The notes under the pieces: model-generated
Database searches by the model: none
What the model was told of the DNA's origin: nothing
The model's input: only the letters and a program-made list of their open reading frames with translations
Shown here: positions 17,250-25,404 of the stretch, one piece after another
Position numbering within the stretch: position 1 is the first letter of the stretch
How the letters are laid out: each line of letters starts with the position of its first letter
Program-made: the position numbers and the translations under genes
Origin: Bradyrhizobium sediminis
Lineage (GTDB): Bacteria; Pseudomonadota; Alphaproteobacteria; Rhizobiales; Xanthobacteraceae
Direction of reading: 5' to 3'
Length of the DNA: 64,000 nucleotides
Assembly: GCF_018736085.1 (NCBI RefSeq)
Contig: NZ_CP076134.1
Location: 4,784,501 to 4,848,500 of the forward strand

Positions 17250-18224
17250 TCACACCGTCAACACCGTCGATCCCGTGGTCTTGCGGGCGGCGAGGTCGGC
17301 ATGGGCCCTGGCCGCGTCCTTCAGCGGGTAGGTCTGGTGCACCTCGATCTTGACCGCGCCCGATTTCACCACGTCGAACAGCTCGTTCGCCATCGCGACC
17401 AGGTTTTCGCGCTTGGCGGCGTAGGTGGCAAGCGTCGGGCGGGTGACGAAGAGCGAACCCTTCGCGGCGAGGATGCCGAGGTTGAGCGGCTCGACGCTGC
17501 CGGAGGACTGCCCGAACAGGGCGGCGACGCCGAGCGGCGCCAGGCAGTCGAGCGATTTCAAAAACGTGTCCTTGCCGACGGAGTCGTACACCACAGGCAC
17601 CTTCTTGCCGCCGGTGATCTCGTCGACGCGTTTGACGAAATCCTCGCGGGTGTAGACGATGGTGTGGGCGCAGCCATGGGCCTTGGCGAGCTTGGCCTTT
17701 TCATCGCTGCCGACGGTGCCGATCACGGTGGCGCCGAGGTGCTTGGCCCACTGGCTGAGGATCAGGCCGACGCCGCCGGCCGCGGCATGCAGCAGGATGG
17801 TGTCGCCGGCCTTCACCCGATAGGTCTGGCGGATCAGATATTGCGTGGTCAGTCCCTTCAGCATCATGGCGGCGGCGGTCTTGTCGTCGATGCCGTCGGG
17901 CAGCTTCAGCAGCCGATCGGCCGGGATCAGCCGCGCCTCGGCATAGGCGCCGATCGGCGCGGCGCCATAGGCGACGCGGTCGCCGGGTTTCAGATCGGTG
18001 ACGCCGGCGCCGACCTCCTCGACCACGCCGGCCGCCTCGCCGCCGAGGCCGCTCGGCAGCTGCGCCGGATAGAGGCCGGAGCGGATATAGATGTCGACGA
18101 AGTTGAGGCCCACCGCGGTGTGACGGATGCGCGCCTCGCCGGGACCGGGCTTGCCGACCTGGACTTCCTCCCAGGCCAGAACTTCGGGACCGCCGGTTTT
18201 GTGGAAGCGGATGGCGTGCGTCAT
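17250..18224 (-). CDS. NADPH:quinone oxidoreductase (zeta-crystallin/QorA-like)
   Basis: A 324-residue medium-chain reductase without the catalytic-zinc cysteines, as expected for the quinone oxidoreductase group. AVGLNFVDIYIRSGLYP near residues 36-52 and the nucleotide-binding AAAGGVGLILSQWAKHLGA near 148-166 are family-specific. The start is set at 18224, 8 nt after an AAGGAG site; the longer upstream frame is spurious. It likely reduces quinones or 2-alkenals in the cytoplasm. Confidence 0.9.
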   Translation of the reverse strand: MTHAIRFHKTGGPEVLAWEEVQVGKPGPGEARIRHTAVGLNFVDIYIRSGLYPAQLPSGLGGEAAGVVEEVGAGVTDLKPGDRVAYGAAPIGAYAEARLIPADRLLKLPDGIDDKTAAAMMLKGLTTQYLIRQTYRVKAGDTILLHAAAGGVGLILSQWAKHLGATVIGTVGSDEKAKLAKAHGCAHTIVYTREDFVKRVDEITGGKKVPVVYDSVGKDTFLKSLDCLAPLGVAALFGQSSGSVEPLNLGILAAKGSLFVTRPTLATYAAKRENLVAMANELFDVVKSGAVKIEVHQTYPLKDAARAHADLAARKTTGSTVLTV

Positions 18225-18601
18225 GGAGTTACTCCTTGGGGTGGGATGATGCGCCGAAGACGACAGGACGGTCCGTTGCGGACAGCCTGCAAAGCGCGCG
18301 AATGGTTGTCTTGATGGTGTTGCGGTGTTCGGTTTCCGCCCACGGCGGCGGCACGGATGGCGCAGTCGATCCGCATGGCCGCCATGGGCATTCCCTGGGT
18401 TTCGTTCTTGGCGGCCTTCGATGCCGCGGCGCAAATCTGCCGCCGACGGGCGGCAAGCGCAAGGGCGGAGCGGGCCAACCGGCCGGGTAGCGGGCCTGCA
18501 TCGGCCTTGCGGAGAGGCCCCAAACCGCCAATACTCGGCATCAAAGTTGGCGTTCCGGGGCAACCGGACCACGAACCAACAATGCGAAGGGGAGGATGAT
18601 C
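18225..18601. other. Intergenic region between qor-like gene and sorA
   Basis: This 377-bp divergent spacer should carry promoters for both genes. I see no convincing gene, repeat or strong operator in it. The GAAGGGGAGG ribosome binding site of sorA is at its right end. Confidence 0.45.
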
Positions 18602-19879
18602 ATGACGCAGCAGAGCGGGAGCAGTTTTTCCACCAGCCGGCGCGGATTTCTGGGCAGTACGGGCCTGGCGGCCATGGGAGCGATCCTTGGCGGCAGCCTG
18701 CCGATATCCGGCGACGGCGGCGGCATTCCGGCCGCCCACGCGCAAGGCGCGGCCGCGCCCGCCGCGCCGAAAGGGCCGCAATATCTGAAATTCCCCGGCA
18801 AGAGCGACAAGCTCGTCGTGCTCGGCGAAAAGCCGCTGGTCGCCGAGACGCCGGAAAGCTTGCTCGACGACGACACCACGCCGATCGACAAATTCTATAT
18901 CCGCAACAACGGGCAGATCCCCGAAGAGACGAAGAATCCCGACGCCTGGAAGATCACCATCGACGGCGAGGTCAACAACAAGCTCGAGATCACGCTCGGG
19001 GAACTGAAATCGAAATACAAGGCAGTGACGCGGCGCATGGTGCTGGAATGCGGCGGCAACGGCCGCGCCGGCTTCTCGCCGCCGGCGCGCGGCAACCAGT
19101 GGACCAATGGCGGCGCGGGCTGCGCGGAATGGACCGGCGTGCCGCTGGCCGAGGTGCTGAAGGCCGCAGGCCTGAAGAAGACCGCGACATATACCGCGCA
19201 TTATGCCGCCGACCTGCATCTGTCGGGCGACGCCAAAAAGCCGAGCCTGTCGCGCGGCGTGCGCATCGAGAAGGCGATGGACTCTCACACCATGATCGTG
19301 TGGGCCATGAACGGCCAGCCGCTGCCCAACATCCATGGCGGGCCGGTGCGGCTGATCGTGCCGGGCTGGGCGGGCTCCGCGTCGCAAAAATGGCTGACGC
19401 GCATCACCATCCGCGACAAGGAGCATGACGGCCCCGGCATGACCGAATTCTCCTATCGCGTCGCCATCAAGCCGATGGTGCCCGGCGACAAGGCCGATCC
19501 GAAGAACTTCCGCATCCTGGAATCGATGCCGGTGCGCTCGATCATCACCAATCCGGCCAACGGCGCCAAGTTCGCGGCCGGAACCAAGGAACTGAAACTG
19601 CGCGGCGCGTCGTGGGCCGGCGATCTCACTGTCAAGCAGATCGACGTCTCGACCGATTTCGGCGCCAGCTGGCAGCGCGCCAAGCTGGAAAAGCCGAAGA
19701 ACAAATACGACTGGCAGCGTTGGACCGCGACCGTGAAGCTGCCCTCCGACGGCTATTTCGAGATCTGGACGCGCGCCACCGATTCCAAGGGCGCGATGCA
19801 GCCGCACCAGGCCGGCTTCTGGAATCCGCAAGGCTACGGCGGCAACGCCATGCACCGCATCGCGGTGCTGGTGGGCTGA
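18602..19879 (+). CDS. sorA: Sulfite dehydrogenase, molybdopterin subunit (SorA-like)
   Basis: A 425-residue periplasmic molybdoenzyme of the sulfite oxidase family. It begins with a Tat signal (SRRGFLG at residues 12-18, then a hydrophobic stretch to AHAQ). The Moco-ligating Cys150 is in LECGGNGRAGFSPPARG, and the C-terminal Mo-co dimerisation domain (GASWAGDLTVKQIDVSTDFG) follows. It oxidises sulfite to sulfate. ATG at 18602 is preferred over one two codons earlier because that one overlaps the ribosome binding site. The downstream cytochrome gene overlaps it, as in SorAB systems. Confidence 0.88.
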   Translation: MTQQSGSSFSTSRRGFLGSTGLAAMGAILGGSLPISGDGGGIPAAHAQGAAAPAAPKGPQYLKFPGKSDKLVVLGEKPLVAETPESLLDDDTTPIDKFYIRNNGQIPEETKNPDAWKITIDGEVNNKLEITLGELKSKYKAVTRRMVLECGGNGRAGFSPPARGNQWTNGGAGCAEWTGVPLAEVLKAAGLKKTATYTAHYAADLHLSGDAKKPSLSRGVRIEKAMDSHTMIVWAMNGQPLPNIHGGPVRLIVPGWAGSASQKWLTRITIRDKEHDGPGMTEFSYRVAIKPMVPGDKADPKNFRILESMPVRSIITNPANGAKFAAGTKELKLRGASWAGDLTVKQIDVSTDFGASWQRAKLEKPKNKYDWQRWTATVKLPSDGYFEIWTRATDSKGAMQPHQAGFWNPQGYGGNAMHRIAVLVG

Positions 19880-20229
19880 TGCTGCGATTCGTAATGGCGG
19901 CGATGGCGGGCCTGCTGTGGATGGCGCCCGCGACAGCGCAATCGACCTTCACGCCGCGCGACGAGAGTCCGGAGGAGTTTGCCGAAGGCAGCGGCCGCGA
20001 CCAGACCTTCTACACCTGCACCGCCTGCCACGGCTTCAAGCTGGTGGCGCAGCAGGGCATGACGCGGGCGCAGTGGGACGATTCGATCAGCCTGATGATC
20101 CGCCGCCACAACATGCCCGCGCTCGACGACAAGGACCGCGACGCGGTGCTGGGCTATCTGGAGGCGGCCTATCCGCCGCGCGCACCGGCCGCAGGCCGCG
20201 GCGGCTGGCAGAACCCGTTCGCGAAGTAA
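19879..20229 (+). CDS. sorB: Sulfite dehydrogenase, cytochrome c subunit (SorB-like)
   Basis: A 116-residue periplasmic monohaem cytochrome with signal peptide (MLRFVMAAMAGLLWMAPATA) and haem site CTACH (Cys47, Cys50, His51). NMPALDDKDRDAVLGYLEAAYPP near the end provides a likely Met ligand. Its ATG overlaps the sorA stop (TGATG at 19877-19881), so translation is coupled. It should accept electrons from SorA and donate them to a soluble cytochrome c such as the one encoded at 20436. Confidence 0.85.
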   Translation: MLRFVMAAMAGLLWMAPATAQSTFTPRDESPEEFAEGSGRDQTFYTCTACHGFKLVAQQGMTRAQWDDSISLMIRRHNMPALDDKDRDAVLGYLEAAYPPRAPAAGRGGWQNPFAK

Positions 20230-20290
20230 GAGGGGGCCGGCGGAGCCGACCCCCTTTCCGGGTCCGATTGAATCAGAACTCTGGTCATCT

Positions 20291-20426
20291 TTTCTTGACG
20301 CGTTTTCTTCACGCGAACCGGCGCCCACTTCGCTCGAAAACGCTACCGTTTCTTGACGCGTTTTCTTCACGCGAACCGGCGCCCACCCCGCATCAAGTGC
20401 GGGGCAGGCTTTCGCTCGAAAACGCT
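20291..20426. repeat. Two tandem copies of the GACGCGTTTTCTTCACGCGAACCGG repeat
   Basis: Two near-identical units read TTTCTTGACGCGTTTTCTTC and continue ACGCGAACCGGCGCCCAC; each ends in TTCGCTCGAAAACGCT. The first is 20291-20344 and the second 20350-20426, the second interrupted by an extra hairpin CCCCGCATCAAGTGCGGGG. Another copy, in the same orientation, lies at 54873-54972. It is a dispersed intergenic repeat lying between sorB and the convergent cytochrome gene. Confidence 0.75.
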
Positions 20427-20435
20427 TTTTGGATT

Positions 20436-20819
20436 CTATTTCTTCTTGCCGTCGGCGTCGTACTGCTTGAGGAAGGCGATCAGGTCGCTGGTCTTCTGCT
20501 CGTCCTTCAGGCCGGCATAGACCATCTTGGTGCCCGGGACTTTCGCCTTGGGGTCCTTGATGTATTCGCGGAAGGTGGCCTCATCCCAGGTGATCCCGGA
20601 GTCCTTGTTGGCGGCTGAATAGGAATAGCCGGCGACGCTGCCCGCCTTGCGGCCGATGATGCCGTTGAGGACCGGCCCGACGACGTTCTTTGCGGTCTCG
20701 CCGACCTGGTGGCAGGCCTTGCACACGGCAAAGACCTTCTCGCCGGCAGCGGCGTCCTGCGCGCTGGCTTCGCCGGCGCCGGCGACCGCCAAAAGTGCAA
20801 CGAAAACAACTCCTCGCAT
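20436..20819 (-). CDS. Cytochrome c2-type protein
   Basis: A 127-residue soluble cytochrome c with signal peptide (MRGVVFVALLAVAGAGEASA). The haem motif is CKACH (Cys33, Cys36, His37), NVVGPVLNGIIGRKAGSVAG is typical of the mitochondrial-like cytochrome c2 class, and VPGTKMVYAG carries the axial Met. The start is 6 nt after an AGGAG site; a longer frame upstream is rejected. It is convergent with sorAB and may act as their electron acceptor in the periplasm. Confidence 0.9.
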   Translation of the reverse strand: MRGVVFVALLAVAGAGEASAQDAAAGEKVFAVCKACHQVGETAKNVVGPVLNGIIGRKAGSVAGYSYSAANKDSGITWDEATFREYIKDPKAKVPGTKMVYAGLKDEQKTSDLIAFLKQYDADGKKK

Positions 20820-21083
20820 CCTGTTCTCCTGTTTGAGTGGCCCTTCGGACCGGGAAATCCTTGGCTGATCAGGGCCACGCGGTCGATCCGACTTTCGGAT
20901 TGCCGGCAGACCGGCATCCCTCGGGCACCACATACCATCAAAGTGCCGCCCGCGTCGATCATGCGGGCCTGATCCCGCGGCGGCTAGCCGGATTGTCGCG
21001 CGCTTGATCCGTCAGTTCGCCGCGCGCGGGTTCGCCCGGCGGACTGATCGGCCCGGGCAAGTCGGGTGGCTTAACGAAATGAC

Positions 21084-21281
21084 TTAATGGGCCCGCGGCG
21101 CTTCGCCGGCGGTACGGACCAGCCGGTCTGCCTTCTTGAGAACGTAAGTGTTCTCGGGCTGCTCCCTGGCCAGGAAGGTGATGGCGACGAAGGCCGCGCA
21201 GAACATCAGGCCGACCAGCATGATGCGGCGGTGGGTGTGCTTATCGGCGTTGTGCATGGAAGCGGACATGGAACCATCCAT
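21084..21281 (-). CDS. Small single-pass membrane protein
   Basis: A 65-residue protein with a short cytosolic head containing RTHRR-like basic residues (HTHRRIMLVGLMF), one membrane segment (about residues 20-38) and a charged tail ENTYVLKKADRLVRTAGEA. Function unknown. An alternative ATG at 21269 gives 61 residues and has a GGATGG sequence upstream; I cannot decide between the two starts. The composition is unlike random shadow frames, supporting a real gene. Confidence 0.6.
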   Translation of the reverse strand: MDGSMSASMHNADKHTHRRIMLVGLMFCAAFVAITFLAREQPENTYVLKKADRLVRTAGEAPRAH

Positions 21282-21390
21282 ACAATGCCACGCACCCGCC
21301 GCAATCGAAGTTCCGATTTAACCTAACTCATGAAGGTTATCGGACCCCGCAACTTTCCGAAAATTGTCGTCAATGTAGCGGTTTGCGCCC

Positions 21391-22107
21391 GTGAAGCGTA
21401 AATATGCCCGCGCGGAGGAAGCCACGTTTGAACGGACAGGCCGGGTCATGACAAGCGGAGGGCCGCAGGATACAGCCCACCCGAAGCGGCGTTCGCCGAA
21501 GGCGAAGCATCCGCTGGATTCCGCCTTCGACTTCGTCAACGGCGCGGTCGGCTATCGCTTCCGGTCCGGCGCTTCCCGCCGCGACGCGCTGGCGCGGGCC
21601 GCCGGATTCGGCAAAGGCGCCGTGCCGACCATCATCGACGCCACCGCCGGACTCGGCCGCGACGCTTTTCTGCTCGCCACCCTGGGCGCGCAGGTCACCC
21701 TGCTGGAGCGCTCGCCGGAAGTCCACGGCCTCTTGCGCGACGCGCTGGCGCGGGCGGCCGCGAAGAGCCCCGAACTCGCCGCGGTGGTGGCGCGGATGAC
21801 GTTGATGCAGGGCGATGCCCGCGATCTATTGCCAGGCCTGCGGGCGGACACGGTGATCGTCGATCCCATGCATCCGCCGCGCACCAATTCGGCTGTTGTG
21901 AAACAGCAGATGCGGCTGCTGCGCGAAATGGTCGGCGCCGACCCCGACGCGCTGGAACTGATGCAGGCGGCCTTGGCCGCCGACTGCAGGCGCGTGGTGC
22001 TGAAATGGCCGCAGCGCGCAGCGCCGCTGCAGGGGCTGCGCAAGCCGTCGCATTCCATCGCCGGCAAGACGGTACGCTATGACGTGTTCATGATGATGGG
22101 GCGGTAG
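21391..22107 (+). CDS. rsmJ: 16S rRNA (guanine-1516-N2)-methyltransferase
   Basis: A 238-residue class I SAM-dependent methyltransferase of the RsmJ family. Motif I is IIDATAGLGRDAFLLATLGA (about residues 89-108), followed by the acidic loop LLERSP, and the catalytic-type motif VIVDPMHPPRTNSA (about 156-169), which corresponds to the RsmJ DPMxPxR signature. It would methylate small-subunit rRNA. GTG at 21391 is the annotated start; ATG at 21448 is an alternative giving a 219-residue protein. Confidence 0.85.
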   Translation: MKRKYARAEEATFERTGRVMTSGGPQDTAHPKRRSPKAKHPLDSAFDFVNGAVGYRFRSGASRRDALARAAGFGKGAVPTIIDATAGLGRDAFLLATLGAQVTLLERSPEVHGLLRDALARAAAKSPELAAVVARMTLMQGDARDLLPGLRADTVIVDPMHPPRTNSAVVKQQMRLLREMVGADPDALELMQAALAADCRRVVLKWPQRAAPLQGLRKPSHSIAGKTVRYDVFMMMGR

Positions 22108-22118
22108 GATACCAACAC

Positions 22119-22232
22119 CGTCATTGCGAGCCAACGGGTCGCGCGAACGCGCGCCCGATGACAGGCTCCGCGAAGCAATCCAGCTTTCGCGCAACCTGCG
22201 CTATGGATTGCTTCGCTACGCTCGCAATGACG
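22119..22232. repeat. Palindromic intergenic repeat, GTCATTGCGAG family, copy 3
   Basis: Bounded by CGTCATTGCGAG and CTCGCAATGACG, with internal arms GAAGCAATCCAG and ATGGATTGCTTC. It lies between convergent rsmJ and the GNAT gene. Confidence 0.85.
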
Positions 22233-22235
22233 ATC

Positions 22236-22718
22236 TCAAGACCCGCTCTTCTCCCTATCGAGCGCCTTCTCGTAATAGATCTGGGTCGGCAGGAAGCCGA
22301 CACGCGTCAGCACCGACTTCATGCGCTCGTTGTCGGCGCGGGTGCGGAACACCACCTTGTCCAGTCCCTGTTTGCGGCAATGGTCGAACACCGCGTTGAC
22401 CAGCGCCGATACCACGCCGCCGCCGCGCTGCGACGGCGCGACATAGATGCTGTGGAAGTCGGCGTATCTTTCCTTGGTGATGAAGTTCTGCCGCTGGCTG
22501 ACATTGGCCCAGCCGACCAGTTCGCCCCCGCTGTCGGCGACGAAGGTGGCGGCGTCCTTGTTGGCCATCAACTGCTTCAGCTTCTTGACGTAGAAGCGGG
22601 TGTCGGTGATCGGATCGTCGGGAAACGAGATCTTGGCGATCTCGCCCTCGAACACGGCCACCGTTTCGAGATCCTTTTCCTCGAGCGGACGCAGGCGGAA
22701 GTTTGGTTTGTCAGACAT
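22236..22718 (-). CDS. GNAT-family N-acetyltransferase
   Basis: A 160-residue cytoplasmic acetyltransferase. The acetyl-CoA pyrophosphate-binding loop lies in SIYVAPSQRGGGVVSALV (residues about 90-107, Q/RxxGxG/A type), and RVGFLPTQIYYEK closes the fold. It follows the BpsA-like gene on the same strand after 70 bp and may be co-transcribed, which would be consistent with, but does not show, a polyamine or amino-group substrate. Confidence 0.82.
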   Translation of the reverse strand: MSDKPNFRLRPLEEKDLETVAVFEGEIAKISFPDDPITDTRFYVKKLKQLMANKDAATFVADSGGELVGWANVSQRQNFITKERYADFHSIYVAPSQRGGGVVSALVNAVFDHCRKQGLDKVVFRTRADNERMKSVLTRVGFLPTQIYYEKALDREKSGS

Positions 22719-22788
22719 TGGTCCTATCCATGCAATTCATATCCATTGGCGCGCCGGCGCCGAACTCAACCGGCAGTGGACGCGCCGT

Positions 22789-23967
22789 TCATGACGGCCG
22801 GCCCGACTGCCGGCGGAACACGTGCCCGCCGCAGTGGCTGCATCCCCTCGCCTTCGCCTCATCGATGGTGGCGGGTATGCCGTCCTGTCCGAGCACGATC
22901 TCCTTGCCGCAGCCGGCGCAGGCATAGACGCGCTGGCGCGGATTGACCTCGGCGGTATATAGCGCGCCGCTGAAGTCCGGCAACTCGGCCGCCGCCTCGC
23001 CGGCGTGCACGAGTTCGATCAGCTGGCCGAGATTGCCGAGCACGCTCGCGCCAGCATAGCGGTTGAAGTTCGGCCACACCGCCCGCACCGCGAGGCCGAG
23101 CTCGACGAACACTTTCTGCAAGTCCAGCGTCTGCGACGGCGGCCAGTGCGCGAACGAGAAGAAGCAATGGCCGTCGGCCTGCGCCGTCAGCGCCTCGCAG
23201 CCGCGGGCGAGAAACAGCCGCGCGCCTTCCAGCGTATAGGGCGGGTCGGTCTCGATCGCGTCGAATGAACGCCGCAAGGCGGCCGGCAACGGCCGGCGCA
23301 GATCGTGATGCACGGTCTCAATCGCCAGTCCTTCGCGCGCGGCGGCATCGCGCAGAAATGCCAGCCGCCGCTCGTCGGCGTCGATCACGGTAACGCCGCG
23401 GGTCAGATCGGCTTTGGTCAGGTCGTTTTGGCGCAGCGCGCGGCCGAGCAGGCCGATCGCGATCGAGACCGAATCGTCGTCGCCGAGCAGCAGCACGCGT
23501 TTGCCTTCGAGCGCGCCATTCTGCAGCATCAACAGCGCCCGGCGCATCGCGGTGTCGGGGCTGCAGGGCGCCTGGTCCAGCGTCACGTCGACCGACGGCG
23601 CATGCGTGATGATTTCCGCCAGCCGCGCGACCTCGTCCTGCAGCGAATCCGGAATGACGATGCCATGTCCCGCACATGTGGGGCAGGTGACGTCAATCTG
23701 CGTGCGCATGCCGAGATCGCGCTCGACCAGTTCGCGTCCGTCGCCGGTCAGCGTCAGCCCGTGCCGGCGTTCGAGCAGCCCGGCCTTTTCCAGCTCGCGG
23801 CGCACGGCGGTGGCGACCGGCAGCGGCAACCGTGCCTCGCGTGCCGCGTCCTGCAGGCGCAGCGGGCCTCCGCGGTAGACCGCGCGCAGCATTGCCGAGA
23901 CGCCGGACGGTCCCTCACGCAGGCGCGTGGCCTGCGCTATCAGGTCCAGAATCGACGTCGCGGCCAT
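22789..23967 (-). CDS. DUF43/BpsA-family aminopropyltransferase with an added zinc ribbon
   Basis: A 392-residue protein (ATG at 23967; an in-frame TTG 21 nt earlier is less likely). The N-terminus looks like a winged helix and includes CPTC (95-98). The core matches bis-aminopropyl spermidine synthase, the branched-polyamine enzyme of thermophiles: RVLLLGDDDSVSIAIGL with GDDD at 162-165, VIDADERRLAFL, HHDLRRPLP, and DPPYT at 241-245. A C-terminal CAGC (350-353) and CSHC (376-379) form an extra zinc ribbon. It should transfer aminopropyl groups from decarboxylated SAM to a polyamine. It is divergent from a SpeD-like gene 102 bp away. Confidence 0.78.
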   Translation of the reverse strand: MAATSILDLIAQATRLREGPSGVSAMLRAVYRGGPLRLQDAAREARLPLPVATAVRRELEKAGLLERRHGLTLTGDGRELVERDLGMRTQIDVTCPTCAGHGIVIPDSLQDEVARLAEIITHAPSVDVTLDQAPCSPDTAMRRALLMLQNGALEGKRVLLLGDDDSVSIAIGLLGRALRQNDLTKADLTRGVTVIDADERRLAFLRDAAAREGLAIETVHHDLRRPLPAALRRSFDAIETDPPYTLEGARLFLARGCEALTAQADGHCFFSFAHWPPSQTLDLQKVFVELGLAVRAVWPNFNRYAGASVLGNLGQLIELVHAGEAAAELPDFSGALYTAEVNPRQRVYACAGCGKEIVLGQDGIPATIDEAKARGCSHCGGHVFRRQSGRPS

Positions 23968-24069
23968 CACTCTTGATCTCGCTGCCAATTCGGCTAACTA
24001 GCACACACCCGTATTAAATGCGAGTTGGGCCAGGCATTCGGATCCGGTCCGGACCGAAGGAGCGCTTCG

Positions 24070-24420
24070 ATGCTGATGACCCATATTCTCGCGGAGCTGT
24101 ACGAGTGCCCTGACGTCATCCACGACGCGCAGGCGCTCGCGGAAGCCGCCAAGAGCGCGGCGCAGTCGGTCGGCGCCACCATCGTCGGCGAATACGAAGT
24201 GCGCTACGTCCCGCACGGCCTCACCATCGCGATCTTTCTCGGCGAGTCCCACATCGTGCTGACGACATGGCCGGAGTATCGTTTGCTGCTGGTCGATATC
24301 CTCCTGTGCAATCCGCAGATGGACCCGCGCAAAGTCGTCGACCAGATCCAGGCGCAGATCTGCCCGGACGGACAGATGGCCGTGCATGAGATGCCCCGCC
24401 GGATCGCCGCGCAGCCCTAG
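24070..24420 (+). CDS. SpeD/SpeH-type pyruvoyl-dependent decarboxylase
   Basis: A 116-residue homologue of prokaryotic S-adenosylmethionine decarboxylase proenzyme, the usual class 1B size. The self-cleavage site is GESH, with Ser60 as the pyruvoyl precursor, then TWPEY and VDILLC with Cys80 at the catalytic cysteine position. The His that normally follows the cleavage Ser by five residues is Thr65. AAGGAG 7 nt before the ATG at 24070 sets the start. The divergent neighbour is an aminopropyltransferase, so supply of decarboxylated SAM is the simplest role. Alternatively it is a neofunctionalised arginine or ornithine decarboxylase. Confidence 0.8.
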   Translation: MLMTHILAELYECPDVIHDAQALAEAAKSAAQSVGATIVGEYEVRYVPHGLTIAIFLGESHIVLTTWPEYRLLLVDILLCNPQMDPRKVVDQIQAQICPDGQMAVHEMPRRIAAQP

Positions 24421-24608
24421 AGACGATGGGAGACACCGCATAGCCGCGCCGCATTGCCGCGGCGGTCTCCGTCCGCGGCCCGTGTGGCGAATGGAACCAG
24501 CCTGCCCGATTTCGGCCCGGCCGCGCCGCCATATCGACACCGTCCCGGCGAACTGCGGTCAAACGTCCGGACGACCGTAGGCCTCGTAAAAGCCAACGGG
24601 GAAATCAT

Positions 24609-24833
24609 ATGGCCTTTGAGATCGTCGCGGAACGGGACAGCGAAACCGTGAGAATGAAGAGAAACAGTTCGCTGATAGCGATTGCGAAGGCGCGGGTGTG
24701 GGCCAGCGAAGGATGGAACGTCACCATCGTCGTCATGGATGAAGATGCTGCGGTGACCACTGAGGAATGCGGCCAGTCGCTGGTTCTGGCTTCTGCACCG
24801 TCCCGGCAGGCCGTCGGCAGCCTGGCTTCTTGA
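24609..24833 (+). CDS. Small protein of unknown function
   Basis: A 74-residue soluble protein starting MAFEIVAERDSETVRMKRNS with a likely helix IAIAKARVWASEGWNV. A GGGGAAA site precedes the ATG. I do not recognise a named family, though the regular helical first half looks like a conserved small protein of this bacterial group. Stands alone between the SpeD-like gene and tRNA-Val. Confidence 0.6.
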   Translation: MAFEIVAERDSETVRMKRNSSLIAIAKARVWASEGWNVTIVVMDEDAAVTTEECGQSLVLASAPSRQAVGSLAS

Positions 24834-24879
24834 ACTTGAGAGCCGGACCGGAAAACCATCCTAAATCATTGATTTAAGA

Positions 24880-24954
24880 TGGTGGGCGCGACAGGGATCG
24901 AACCTGTGACCCCCTCGATGTCAACGAGGTGCTCTCCCGCTGAGCTACGCGCCC
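24880..24954 (-). tRNA. tRNA-Val (anticodon GAC)
   Basis: A complete cloverleaf on the minus strand, 75 nt including an encoded CCA end. Acceptor arm GGGCGCG pairs with CGCGCCC, the D-arm is GCTC/GAGC, the anticodon arm is CCTCG-TTGACAT-CGAGG giving anticodon GAC, and the T-arm is ACAGG-TTCGATC-CCTGT. GAC reads GUC and GUU valine codons. Confidence 0.97.
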
Positions 24955-25044
24955 CTCTTTAAGAGGTGGTCTTTACGGGTGAGGTCCGTATATCGGCTCC
25001 AAAGCGGGCAGGCAAGCAGGCTTCCGCCGGATAAAGCGGCCGAA

Positions 25045-25404
25045 TCAGGCCGCCAGCATCTTGTTCACTTCGCTGACCAATTCGCGCAGGTGGACCGGCT
25101 TCGACAGCACCTTTGCATTTTTCGGCGCTTCCGAATCCGAATTGAGCGCCACGGCGGCAAAGCCGGTGATGAACATGATCTTGATGTCGGGATCGAGTTC
25201 CGAGGCCCGGCGCGCCAGCTCGATGCCGTCCATCTCGGGCATCACGATATCGGTGAGCAGCATCTCGAACGGCTCCTCGCGCAGCCGTTGATAGGCGGAC
25301 AGGCCGTTGTCGTGCGGCGAGACCTGAAAACCGGCGTTTTCCAGCGCCTTGACCAGGAAGCGGCGCATGTCGTTGTCGTCTTCGGCGAGGAGGATCTTGT
25401 GCAT
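25045..25404 (-). CDS. cpdR: CpdR single-domain response regulator
   Basis: A 119-residue receiver domain without output domain. It matches CpdR almost residue for residue across segments such as AEDDNDMRRFLVKALENAGF, LTDIVMPEMDGIELARRASE and PVHLRELVSEVNKMLAA. Asp9/Asp10 form the acidic pocket and Asp52 is the phosphorylation site. In alphaproteobacteria, unphosphorylated CpdR primes ClpXP for degradation of cell-cycle regulators, under control of the CckA-ChpT relay. ATG at 25404 fits family length; no clear ribosome binding site is visible. Confidence 0.95.
   Translation of the reverse strand: MHKILLAEDDNDMRRFLVKALENAGFQVSPHDNGLSAYQRLREEPFEMLLTDIVMPEMDGIELARRASELDPDIKIMFITGFAAVALNSDSEAPKNAKVLSKPVHLRELVSEVNKMLAA

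Noticed and set aside
24880..24954. The tRNA-Val gene as an attachment site for a genomic island.
   Set aside because: No integrase gene or duplicated tRNA 3' end is seen on either side; flanking genes look like core chromosome.
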